From an uncultured Lachnospiraceae bacterium (GTDB lineage Bacteria; Bacillota; Clostridia; Lachnospirales; Lachnospiraceae), in NCBI GenBank assembly GCA_910579085.1, contig CAJTRU010000050.1, forward strand, positions 1-27,583: a stretch of 27,583 bases of DNA. The letters run 5' to 3'. A model generated the notes under the pieces. It worked only from the letters and a program-made list of their open reading frames with translations, had not been told where the DNA came from and searched no databases. Every line of letters starts with the position of its first letter. The stretch's first letter is position 1. Below, one piece after another: positions 14,953-21,725 of the stretch. The translations under genes and the position numbers were made by a program.

Positions 14953-15815
14953 AACTGCTCCTCCTTCTTACCAGAAAATTTCATCTGCGCTACAGAGATA
15001 ACTACAATTACTATAAAGAACATTACAGCATTGGCACTCTGGAAACCAAACTGCCCGCCTTTCATACCATTATTATATATAAGGTATGAAATTGACTCTG
15101 TACTCTGTGCAGGGCCGCCCTTAGTCAATGCCATAATCTGGTCAAATACCATTAAGAAGTTCTTAACACAAAGCACCATGTTAATGCTGAAAAATGGTAC
15201 AATTAATGGGAATGTAAGCTTCCAGAACTTTTTCCAGCCTGTTGCCCCGTCAAGTGAACCAGCTTCATATACATCTTCTGGAACAGTCTGTAAACCTGAT
15301 ATATAAATAATAGTGTTCATTGCAACTGCCTGCCAGGCACATACCACCATTATACCTATCCATGCTGTATTCTTGCCTGCAAGTATACTGGTCTTTAATG
15401 CCCCAATACCTGTCATTTCAGCTAATGCTGGAACAAGGTATGTAAAGAAGTAGTTAAAAATATAACCAACAACCAGTGCACCAAGTACATTAGGAAGGAA
15501 ATATGCTCCACGGAAAAATCCTTTTGCACGTATTTTGCTGTTTAATGCCAGTGCAAGAAGAATACTAAGCACATTAACAACTATTGTTGTAACAATTGCA
15601 AGTTTAATAGTAAAAATATATGAACTTCCTACCCTTGCATCAGTAAATAAATCAATATAATTCCTAAAACCCACCCATTCATAATTTCCAAATCCCCTGA
15701 AATTAGTAAAACTGTAAACCACACCTCTAAGCAGCGGGATTGTATTAAATGTAATAAATAATGCTAATATAGGAATAGTAATTAGCAGATAAGTACGCTT
15801 CCTGTCGTTTTTCAT
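14949..15815 (-). CDS. msmF: Sugar ABC transporter permease, CUT1 type (MsmF-like)
   Basis: A 288-aa membrane protein with about six helices, an N-terminal helix preceded by the basic tail MKNDRKRTYLL, and an EAA loop (YEAGSLDGATGWKKFWKLTFP). It pairs with the downstream permease to form the importer channel. The start follows GGAGGGATTAAA at good spacing, 11 bases after the binding-protein gene. Gene order binding protein, permease, permease matches msmEFG. Confidence 0.92.
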   Translation of the reverse strand: MKNDRKRTYLLITIPILALFITFNTIPLLRGVVYSFTNFRGFGNYEWVGFRNYIDLFTDARVGSSYIFTIKLAIVTTIVVNVLSILLALALNSKIRAKGFFRGAYFLPNVLGALVVGYIFNYFFTYLVPALAEMTGIGALKTSILAGKNTAWIGIMVVCAWQAVAMNTIIYISGLQTVPEDVYEAGSLDGATGWKKFWKLTFPLIVPFFSINMVLCVKNFLMVFDQIMALTKGGPAQSTESISYLIYNNGMKGGQFGFQSANAVMFFIVIVVISVAQMKFSGKKEEQL

Positions 15816-15826
15816 TTTAATCCCTC

Positions 15827-17107
15827 CTATTTATTATTACTTTGCTCATATTCCTGGACTTTACGTATAATATCACGGTTATAACGCTGCCAGTTTTTGT
15901 CAAATGTTTCTAAGAAACCATTTACATCCTGGTCAATAAGGAATGTCTGGAGCAGTGCATCCACTGACATTTCAGATGGATAATAATGGTCATGGAAATC
16001 TGCCATCTTGCCTGCCTCAATATATTCTGTCATTCCGTCAAGCATTGATGCAAGTTTAAAATCCCCTTCTTTGCACGGAATTGCATTTTGTGCATCAACA
16101 TACTGCTGGATATTTTCATCTTCAAACAGGAAATTCAAAACTTCATAAGCAGCTTCCTTATTCTCACATGCCTCTGTAACGCAGAACTGGAGGTCAATTC
16201 CTGAATTAAGTGTATTGCCGTCAGAACTGTCACTTGCAGGCATTACAAATGAATCAATATTCAAATCAGGGTTTACAGAAAGTATCTGTGGCACAGCATA
16301 ACTTCCGATAGGGTACATTGCGGACTCCCCTCTTGCAAATGCTGTACATGCATCATTATAACTGTATGCAAATGGTGACTCAGGCCCATACTCCAGTAAA
16401 CTTAAATACTTCTTTGCAACTTCTGCATACTCTGTTGCAAAAGTAGTTTCACCCCTGTTTACCTTTTTAACAGTATCTGGCTCTGTAAGGCCGACTGCTA
16501 TTGCATTCCAAGGTGCAAGACAGCTCCATGTGTCTTTAAACCCGAAATAGAATGGCAGTATCCCCTTTGCTTTAATATCTTTGCAAAGTGTTATAAATTC
16601 ATTCCAGTTATTTGGGATTTTCCACCCGTTCTCTTCAAATAAATCCCTGTTGTAAAGAATACCTGCTGCATTTGCCATATATGGTATGGCAAATGTGCCT
16701 TCTGTTGGCACAAGTTCCAGCGACTCATCAATATCCCTGTAAACCTGCTTGATATTATTTAAACCTTCATAACCAGAAATATCTGCCAGTATCTGTGCAT
16801 CCACATAATAAGAATACTCTATATCACCACCAATACCAACAATGTCAGGATAATCCTCCCTTATAAACCTTGTCCTTAAAATTGCAGCGGCATCATTAGG
16901 TGAATTAATTGTCAGATGTATGTCATCATGTGTCTTATTAAATTCTTCCTCAACCATTTTAAAATAGTTGGAAGCTTCTGGCTTGTATTGCACGATTTCT
17001 ATTTCTGTTACAGAACCATTTCCTTTAGAACCGCACCCCTGTAAAGAAATAATACATACTAGCATACAGCCAATAAATAGTAGTCTTGCAAGTCTCCTTC
17101 CTTTCAT
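15827..17107 (-). CDS. msmE: Sugar-binding lipoprotein of the ABC importer (MsmE-like)
   Basis: A 426-aa extracellular solute-binding protein, family 1. The N-terminus has a basic stretch, a hydrophobic core and the lipobox LQGC with C25 as the lipid-anchored residue, so the protein sits on the outer face of the membrane. Typical cluster-B features follow (IVGIGGDIEYSYYVDA, FAIPYMANAAGILYNRDLFEENGWKIP, GESAMYPIGSYAVPQI). AGGAG lies seven bases before the ATG. It is first in the operon and is transcribed divergently from the AraC regulator, across a strong inverted repeat. Confidence 0.93.
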   Translation of the reverse strand: MKGRRLARLLFIGCMLVCIISLQGCGSKGNGSVTEIEIVQYKPEASNYFKMVEEEFNKTHDDIHLTINSPNDAAAILRTRFIREDYPDIVGIGGDIEYSYYVDAQILADISGYEGLNNIKQVYRDIDESLELVPTEGTFAIPYMANAAGILYNRDLFEENGWKIPNNWNEFITLCKDIKAKGILPFYFGFKDTWSCLAPWNAIAVGLTEPDTVKKVNRGETTFATEYAEVAKKYLSLLEYGPESPFAYSYNDACTAFARGESAMYPIGSYAVPQILSVNPDLNIDSFVMPASDSSDGNTLNSGIDLQFCVTEACENKEAAYEVLNFLFEDENIQQYVDAQNAIPCKEGDFKLASMLDGMTEYIEAGKMADFHDHYYPSEMSVDALLQTFLIDQDVNGFLETFDKNWQRYNRDIIRKVQEYEQSNNK

Positions 17108-17187
17108 AGTGACTTCTCCTTTCGTTTTTGATAATAAAATTGTATCATACCATTATGCTATCTAAAATAGCGTGTTTATTGTACTTT

Positions 17188-17244
17188 TATACCAAAATGC
17201 TGTTTTTAGAATATATATTGAAAAACACATAGCATTTTGGTATA
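17188..17244. promoter_or_regulatory. 14-bp perfect inverted repeat, candidate operator of the sugar operon
   Basis: TATACCAAAATGCT (17188-17201) and AGCATTTTGGTATA (17231-17244) are perfect inverted copies whose centres are 43 bp apart, close to four helical turns. Inside them GTTTTT (17202) and AAAAAC (17221) add further symmetry. The element lies in the gap between the divergent importer operon and AraC gene, about 40 bases before the AraC start. It is the best candidate for the binding site of that regulator. A hairpin role in the AraC leader is also possible. A shorter repeat, GCTAT/ATAGC, lies at 17156-17170. Confidence 0.6.
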
Positions 17245-17283
17245 TTTGTAATAAAAATGAAATTGGCAAAAGGGGATTTTATA

Positions 17284-18138
17284 ATGAGCGAAGTTATTTT
17301 TTCAGTATTTCCAAGTGAAAACTTTATTGATATGGGATTATACCAGTTTGGCTGGGAACAGTGTGACCCTTCACACTCCTTTGGCCCTGCTGCCAGAAAC
17401 CACTTCTTATTTCATTATGTCATATCTGGCACAGGTTTATTAATGGCAATGAATTCCAGCGGCGAGTCAGTCCAGTACTCCATTAAAAGCGGACAAGGGT
17501 TTATGCTTTTCCCACAGCAGATATGCACATATATAGCAGACAGCAGGATACCCTGGGAATATGCCTGGATTGAATTTGACGGCCTGCGTGTAAAGCAGAC
17601 TATTGAAATGGCAGGGCTTAATATAAATAATCCTGTATATAAGGCAAGATACAAAGATATTGCACAGACCATGAAAGAAGAAATGCTGTATATTATAAAC
17701 CATAAAGATGCTTCGCCATTCCATTTAATAGGACATCTCTATATTTTTATTGATGCATTACTACGCTCTTCTAATTCCACACAGATAACAAAAGGAAATA
17801 CATTAAGAGATTTTTATATTAAAGAAGCAATTTCATATATAGAACAAAACTTCCAGAATGAAATCACAATAGAAGATATTGCAAAATTCTGTGGACTGAA
17901 CAGAAGTTACTTTGGCAAGATATTCCATGAAAATATCGGAAAAACACCACAGGAATTTTTAATTTCATACCGCATGACAAAAGCAGCAGAATTACTAAAA
18001 CTGACAGACTTGCAGGTAGCTGATATAGGAAATGCAGTTGGCTACCCAAACCAGCTTCACTTTTCACGCGCATTTAAAAATGTGTATGGGAAACCCCCAA
18101 GACAATGGAGGTATGAAAATGCAGTACCTGTAAAATAA
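17284..18138 (+). CDS. AraC-family regulator of the raffinose/sucrose operon
   Basis: A 284-aa regulator with an N-terminal cupin ligand domain (HYVISGTGLLMAM, GQGFMLFPQQICTYIADS, WEYAWIEFDGL) and two C-terminal helix-turn-helix motifs (ITIEDIAKFCGLNRSYFGKI and QVADIGNAVGYPNQLHFSRA) ending in the usual GKPPRQWR. Its position, divergent from a binding-protein gene, mirrors MsmR of the streptococcal msm operon, which activates in response to alpha-galactosides. The ATG at 17284 follows AGGGG at about eight bases; an in-frame ATG at 17257 has no ribosome site. It is followed 12 bases after its stop by repeat copy B. Confidence 0.93.
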   Translation: MSEVIFSVFPSENFIDMGLYQFGWEQCDPSHSFGPAARNHFLFHYVISGTGLLMAMNSSGESVQYSIKSGQGFMLFPQQICTYIADSRIPWEYAWIEFDGLRVKQTIEMAGLNINNPVYKARYKDIAQTMKEEMLYIINHKDASPFHLIGHLYIFIDALLRSSNSTQITKGNTLRDFYIKEAISYIEQNFQNEITIEDIAKFCGLNRSYFGKIFHENIGKTPQEFLISYRMTKAAELLKLTDLQVADIGNAVGYPNQLHFSRAFKNVYGKPPRQWRYENAVPVK

Positions 18139-18149
18139 ATTGGATGCAG

Positions 18150-18414
18150 GATAATTTTCAGGTATCTTTTGTTGGTGTGTGGATGACGGACGCAAGGTTT
18201 CCATGTTCCACTAAATTATTCCATTCCAGGGCACGTTCCCACTACGTCAGCCCACGCAGCAGCACATAAAGTCCATATATCCCAGAGGAAACTTACGTTT
18301 CCTCTGGGATATATGGACTTAAATGCTGGCGGGACTGAAGTGCCCCTGTCATGGAATAATATTAGATGGAACACAAGAAACCTGCTGCCTGCTGGCAAAA
18401 TACCAGAAAAATAG
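18150..18414 (+). repeat. Palindromic intergenic repeat, copy B (most complete)
   Basis: This copy runs from GATAATTTTCAGGTATC to its imperfect complement AAAATACCAGAAAAATAG. Left-arm blocks GACGGACGCAAGG, GTTCCACTAAATTATTCCAT and CAGGGCAC are mirrored on the right by GTGCCCCTGTCATGGAATAA, AGATGGAACAC and GAAACCTGCTG. The arms are similar to each other over 50 or more bases but not identical. The middle carries a perfect 24-bp-arm hairpin (18269-18320). The repeat fills almost the entire gap between the AraC stop and the Uma2 gene. Confidence 0.85.
18269..18320. repeat. Perfect 24-bp-arm hairpin at the centre of copy B
   Basis: The arms 18269-18292 and 18297-18320 are exact reverse complements around the loop TTAC, closing with GGAAAC-TTAC-GTTTCC. 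There is no T tract, so it is not an ordinary terminator. The equivalent central hairpins of copies A and C have unrelated stem sequences. Confidence 0.9.
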
Positions 18415-18444
18415 TTTTCATAACAAAAAAAGGAAGTGTATATT

Positions 18445-19011
18445 ATGCCATCAGCATTACCACCACAGCCAGAAACAATAACACTTGAGCAATATGAGGC
18501 TCTGCCAGCAGAAAAAAGAACAGAAGTCTTTGATGGTATTGCTTACGATATGGCAAGCCCTTCACAGATACACCAGTCAATTTCTATGCAGCTTTCTACA
18601 GTTATAAACAACTATATTCTCCGCAAAAAAGGTGAGTGCAGTATTTTTAGCGCTCCATTTGATGTAAAGCTGTCTGATACACCTCTGGTAATTGTCCAGC
18701 CTGATATAATGGTTATCTGTGATAAAAATAAACTAGACGGAAAAAGGTGTAATGGTGCACCTGATTTTATTATTGAAATTGTTTCCCCAGAAAACCCATC
18801 AGATGACTATATCCGTAAACTTTACTACTACAAAAATTATGGAGTGCGTGAATACTGGATTGCATACCCAAAGCGCAAAATAGTTACAATTAACTATTTT
18901 GAGAAAAACATACTTAATGTCCAATACTCCTTTTATTCCACAATTAAAGTTAATATTTATGATGATTTACTTATCAATTTCTCCAATATTACTGAATTAC
19001 TAAATATATAA
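18445..19011 (+). CDS. Uma2-family (DUF820) putative restriction-like endonuclease
   Basis: A 188-aa protein with the Uma2 pattern of the PD-(D/E)XK nuclease fold: LTLEQYEALPAE-like opening, VFDGIAYDMASPSQIHQ, the aspartate motif VQPDIMVICDK, and PDFIIEIVSPENPSDDYIRKLYYYKNYGVREYWI, where the E of IIEIVSP and the following K of RKLYYY are the expected metal-site residues. The biological role of this family is unclear; many copies occur in cyanobacteria and some Firmicutes, often near mobile DNA. AGGAAG precedes the ATG at 18445 by about nine bases; a GTG at 18436 overlaps that site. It is a single gene flanked on both sides by the palindromic repeats B and C. Confidence 0.88.
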   Translation: MPSALPPQPETITLEQYEALPAEKRTEVFDGIAYDMASPSQIHQSISMQLSTVINNYILRKKGECSIFSAPFDVKLSDTPLVIVQPDIMVICDKNKLDGKRCNGAPDFIIEIVSPENPSDDYIRKLYYYKNYGVREYWIAYPKRKIVTINYFEKNILNVQYSFYSTIKVNIYDDLLINFSNITELLNI

Positions 19012-19035
19012 TTGAAATTGAATGGCGGACACAGG

Positions 19036-19165
19036 AAACAGCAGGTTTTACGTGTCCATGCTGGATATTCTTTCATGACAGGTGCACTTTAGCACCACCG
19101 GCATTTAAATCTGGTTTTTCCAGATTTTATGTGCCGTTGTATGGGCTGGCATAGCAGAACACATA
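19036..19165 (-). repeat. Palindromic intergenic repeat, copy C (reverse orientation, shortened)
   Basis: Read on the reverse strand it matches copies A and B: the order GCCCATACAACGGCACATA, central hairpin, GCCGGTGGTGC, CCTGTCATGAAAGAATATCC and AAACCTGCTG corresponds to the last third of the left arm, the centre and the right arm. The far left arm with GACGGACGC is missing. The central hairpin is AAATCTGG/CCAGATTT with a five-T loop (19107-19127). It begins about 25 bases after the Uma2 stop codon. Confidence 0.7.
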
Positions 19166-19180
19166 CAAAAGCAATGGTCT

Positions 19181-19381
19181 TTATTTAAAAATAAAAATCT
19201 CTTCTATAGGTGCACCTACTGCCCTTGAAATATCGACCGCAAGTTTAAGCGAGGGATTATACTGTGCTTTTTCAAGGCGCATTATTGTTTCCCGGCGCAC
19301 TCCAACTTGTACTGCCAGCTGTTCTTGTGTCAGGTCTTTTATCTGCCTGTATTTTTTTAATCTACATTCAAAATCTGGCAC
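19181..19381 (-). CDS. Small XRE-family regulator, 66 aa
   Basis: A minimal Cro/CI-type helix-turn-helix protein: LKKYRQIKDLTQEQLAVQVG then RRETIMRLEKAQYNPSLKLAVDISRAVGAPIEEIF. It consists of the DNA-binding domain alone, the size typical of regulators paired with small membrane proteins. It begins with GTG, preceded by GGGG at seven bases, directly after the stop of the DUF3796 gene, so the two are co-transcribed. The repeated GTGATATATTTATC sequences at the operon promoter are the obvious candidate targets for autoregulation. Confidence 0.92.
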   Translation of the reverse strand: MPDFECRLKKYRQIKDLTQEQLAVQVGVRRETIMRLEKAQYNPSLKLAVDISRAVGAPIEEIFIFK

Positions 19382-19383
19382 TT

Positions 19384-20058
19384 TTATTCCCCACTTTCAT
19401 CAAATAATCCGTCACTGCCATCATTATCATAATGGTACAGAAGATACATTCCAAGAAACATTTTAAGTGCTATTGAAAGTGCTACAACAATTACAAAAGC
19501 AATTAATGTATATTCCAGGTTTCCCATAAGTTTTCCCTGTCCCAGAAACAGGACCGCAATAAAAATAACTGACATTGCTATTTTATCTGCTGCCATCTGC
19601 GCTTTTATCCTGTTTTCCTTATATCTTTCGTCTATTAAGGTATTTGACATTTTACCCTCATAGAAAAAACCGAAAAATCCAAAAAACATAAAGAACACAA
19701 ACGGAAAAACCGTCTTATCCAAATTATAAGTCCAAAATCCCATAAACCCAAATAATCCAAACAAACCACAATAGCCATACTTTGGATTTACTGTCCTGGT
19801 AAATTCTGTATCTTCTTCCCTGTTCTTATTTGTAATGGCTGATTTTATTATCAGTAAAAAAATATACAATACATATAAAGCCAAAAGCACACAAGAAATA
19901 ATTACAGGCAAGTCCTTAACCCTGAAAACATAATCTGACATATCCATTGGTGCAATAAACCTTTTATCGTTAAAAACTGCTGTGTACAGGAAAGATGCTA
20001 TTGTAAGTAAAACACAAAACACACCAAAGAAAATTATTAGTTTTTTATTATTCTTCAT
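19384..20058 (-). CDS. DUF3796-like membrane protein
   Basis: A 224-aa protein with about five or six hydrophobic segments. The centre has the phenylalanine/glycine-rich stretches YCGLFGLFGFMGFW and FFMFFGFFGFFYEGK followed by IDERYKENRIKAQMAADK, the pattern I associate with DUF3796 proteins, which are commonly encoded with a 66-aa XRE regulator as here. Function is unknown; such pairs are thought of as membrane protein plus dedicated repressor. The C-terminus is acidic (DNDGSDGLFDESGE). The ribosome site GGGAGGCGG lies in one arm of a perfect palindrome (20060-20126), which may affect translation. Confidence 0.8.
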   Translation of the reverse strand: MKNNKKLIIFFGVFCVLLTIASFLYTAVFNDKRFIAPMDMSDYVFRVKDLPVIISCVLLALYVLYIFLLIIKSAITNKNREEDTEFTRTVNPKYGYCGLFGLFGFMGFWTYNLDKTVFPFVFFMFFGFFGFFYEGKMSNTLIDERYKENRIKAQMAADKIAMSVIFIAVLFLGQGKLMGNLEYTLIAFVIVVALSIALKMFLGMYLLYHYDNDGSDGLFDESGE

Positions 20059-20059
20059 A

Positions 20060-20126
20060 ATTCCGCCTCCCTATGTGATATATTTATCTCTTTATAAGAT
20101 AAATATATCACATAGGGAGGCGGAAT
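20060..20126 (-). promoter_or_regulatory. Perfect 30-bp-arm palindrome over promoter and ribosome site
   Basis: Arms 20060-20089 and 20097-20126 are exact reverse complements around a 7-base loop. In the reverse-strand message the 3' arm contains GGGAGGCGGAAT, the ribosome site of the DUF3796 gene, and the 5' arm contains its complement. A longer transcript entering from upstream would therefore hide the ribosome site, whereas a transcript starting at the local promoter (start expected near the loop) would carry only the 3' arm. The DNA also places GTGATATATTTATCT in both arms, which can serve as a regulator dyad. Confidence 0.7.
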
Positions 20127-20131
20127 GTCAA
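20102..20131 (-). promoter_or_regulatory. Promoter of the DUF3796/XRE operon
   Basis: Reverse-strand consensus TTGACA (20131-20126), an 18-base spacer and TATATT (20107-20102). The -10 box lies in the upstream arm of the palindrome and the start point is predicted close to its loop, near 20095. Confidence 0.65.
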
Positions 20132-20135
20132 TAGA

Positions 20136-20154
20136 TATAAGATAAATATATCAC
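20136..20154 (-). promoter_or_regulatory. Third operator-like copy upstream of the -35 box
   Basis: TATAAGATAAATATATCAC is an exact 19-base direct repeat of 20093-20111 at 43 bp distance, placed just upstream of the TTGACA box. Together with the two palindrome arms this gives three copies of the same half site around one promoter, as expected for an autorepressor. Confidence 0.55.
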
Positions 20155-20164
20155 TTTTTTATTA

Positions 20165-20857
20165 CTATTGCTTCCATGGACGTTTTTTTCCTGTCCAGCC
20201 TTTCTTTCGCCAGTAGTCCGCATCTGCTTTATTAAAGCCATTTTTCTGTGCAATGCGCATTATATTAAAAAATATCTTTGTCTTAAATGCTGGTTTTATA
20301 TGATTTTGTTTCTTCTGGATTTTAACTGCCAGGGCGGATGTCCTTTTATCAATACGTGCTTTTATTTTGTCCTTGACCCTGTCCCATGAAATTTCCATAA
20401 CTGCTACACCATATTTATATGTTTTTCCAATGCCCCAGAAAAACATACTATCTGCCATATCCTTATTTGTGCTTTTCATCCCTGCACCAGCAGCAGTTGA
20501 AATGCACACTGCCTGTTTAGAAAACATTTTCTCCTCAGGACGGTGTACCATCCACCTGTAACCATAATGGTCTAAAAAAACTTTCATAGCACCAGCCGCA
20601 TGATATACATAAACAGGGCTTGCCAGAATAATTACATCTGCATTGTCTATTGCTTTTGTAAGTGGTTCAAGCTCCTTGTAGTGCGGGCACAGTTTTTCTG
20701 ATTTTTCAAAACATGATGTACAGCCAGTACAAAAGGAATTAAAATCCCGTGGCAGAAAAAACTCTGTAACATCTCCTCCTATTTTTGCTGAAAGCATTTT
20801 TGCAATATGGTAAGTTGAACCCTTATGGCTCTGTCCATGTATAATTGTTATTTTCAT
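20165..20857 (-). CDS. Flavodoxin-like NAD(P)H-dependent oxidoreductase
   Basis: A 230-aa protein with the flavodoxin-like fold used by NADPH-dependent FMN reductases: the phosphate-binding loop HGQSHKGSTYHIAK near the N-terminus, and VIILASPVYVYHAAGAMKVFLDHYG around residue 75-100. A cysteine cluster FCTGCTSCF plus LCPH (C43, C46, C49, C57) is common in this subgroup and may bind metal or take part in electron transfer. The basic C-terminal 60 residues have no recognised function. AAAGGA precedes the ATG at six bases. It sits between the amino-acid transporter operon and the DUF3796 operon, and transcripts from it could read into the latter. Confidence 0.87.
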   Translation of the reverse strand: MKITIIHGQSHKGSTYHIAKMLSAKIGGDVTEFFLPRDFNSFCTGCTSCFEKSEKLCPHYKELEPLTKAIDNADVIILASPVYVYHAAGAMKVFLDHYGYRWMVHRPEEKMFSKQAVCISTAAGAGMKSTNKDMADSMFFWGIGKTYKYGVAVMEISWDRVKDKIKARIDKRTSALAVKIQKKQNHIKPAFKTKIFFNIMRIAQKNGFNKADADYWRKKGWTGKKRPWKQ

Positions 20858-20961
20858 TTAATGTCCTTTCAGTTAAAACCTTATAATTTATTTCAAGTAA
20901 ATGGTAATTTTACTAATTATTTAATCCTGCCAGCCCCAAGGTGTTGTGGGCAGTTTTTATG

Positions 20962-21711
20962 TTATACATGGAGTTTCTTTAAAAATGCCTTCGTACGTTC
21001 ATTTTCTGGGTTGTCTATTACATATTCAGGCTTTCCTTCTTCAATTATTACACCGCCATCCATAAATATTACCCTGTCTGAAACTGCCCTTGCAAAGTCA
21101 ATTTCATGTGTAACTATTACCATTGTCATTTTCTCTGCGGCAAGGCTTTTTAACACACGTAATATCTCCGCTGTAATCTCAGGGTCAAGTGCTGATGTAG
21201 GCTCATCAAAATAAAGCATCTGCGGATGGAGTGCAAGTGCACGCGCAATGGCTACACGCTGCTGCTGTCCGCCTGAAAGCTCACATGGGTATGCATTTTC
21301 TTTATCTTCAATCCCAACTTTTTTAAGGAGTTCCCTTGTTTCCCTGTAAACTTCTTCTTTATCCCTTTTCTGTATTACTATTGGTGCATCAGAAATATTC
21401 TTCATTACAGAAAAATGTGGAAACAGGTTAAAATTCTGGAACACAAGGCCAAAGTTGGCACATGCCTGCTGTAACTCCTTTTTAGGCGGATATACTGCAC
21501 CTTTATTTACAATTTTTTTATCTATATACGAAATTTCGCCATTATCAATACGTTCAAGAAATGTTGCACACCTTAAAAGTGTTGATTTGCCCGAGCCTGA
21601 CGGCCCTATAATTGAAACCACCTCTCCTTTTCCTACTTTTAAAGTTATATCTTCAAGTACAACCTTGCTTCCAAAGCTCTTTTTAATATTATTCATTTCT
21701 AAGACACTCAT
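20962..21711 (-). CDS. glnQ: Polar amino-acid ABC transporter ATPase (GlnQ-like)
   Basis: A 249-aa ATPase with Walker A GPSGSGKST (36-44), a Q loop in NFGLVFQNFNLFPHF, the signature LSGGQQQRVAIARALA, Walker B MLYFDEPTSALDPE and the switch histidine in IVTHEIDFA. The length and the motifs QNFNLFPH and EEGKPEYVID are characteristic of the polar amino-acid importer group. It follows the fused binding protein/permease gene after 14 bases and forms a complete GlnPQ-like importer with it. The exact amino acid cannot be read from the sequence. Confidence 0.95.
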   Translation of the reverse strand: MSVLEMNNIKKSFGSKVVLEDITLKVGKGEVVSIIGPSGSGKSTLLRCATFLERIDNGEISYIDKKIVNKGAVYPPKKELQQACANFGLVFQNFNLFPHFSVMKNISDAPIVIQKRDKEEVYRETRELLKKVGIEDKENAYPCELSGGQQQRVAIARALALHPQMLYFDEPTSALDPEITAEILRVLKSLAAEKMTMVIVTHEIDFARAVSDRVIFMDGGVIIEEGKPEYVIDNPENERTKAFLKKLHV

Positions 21712-21725
21712 TATAAATCCTCCAT

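Noticed and set aside
17108..17135. Catabolite (CcpA) site before the binding-protein gene
   Set aside because: TATCAAAAACGAAAGG lacks the central symmetry and the conserved TG of the cre consensus.
20927..20956. Hairpin CTGCC...GGCAG plus T run as a terminator
   Set aside because: The stem is only about five pairs before a bulge, and its T run faces the forward strand where no gene ends.
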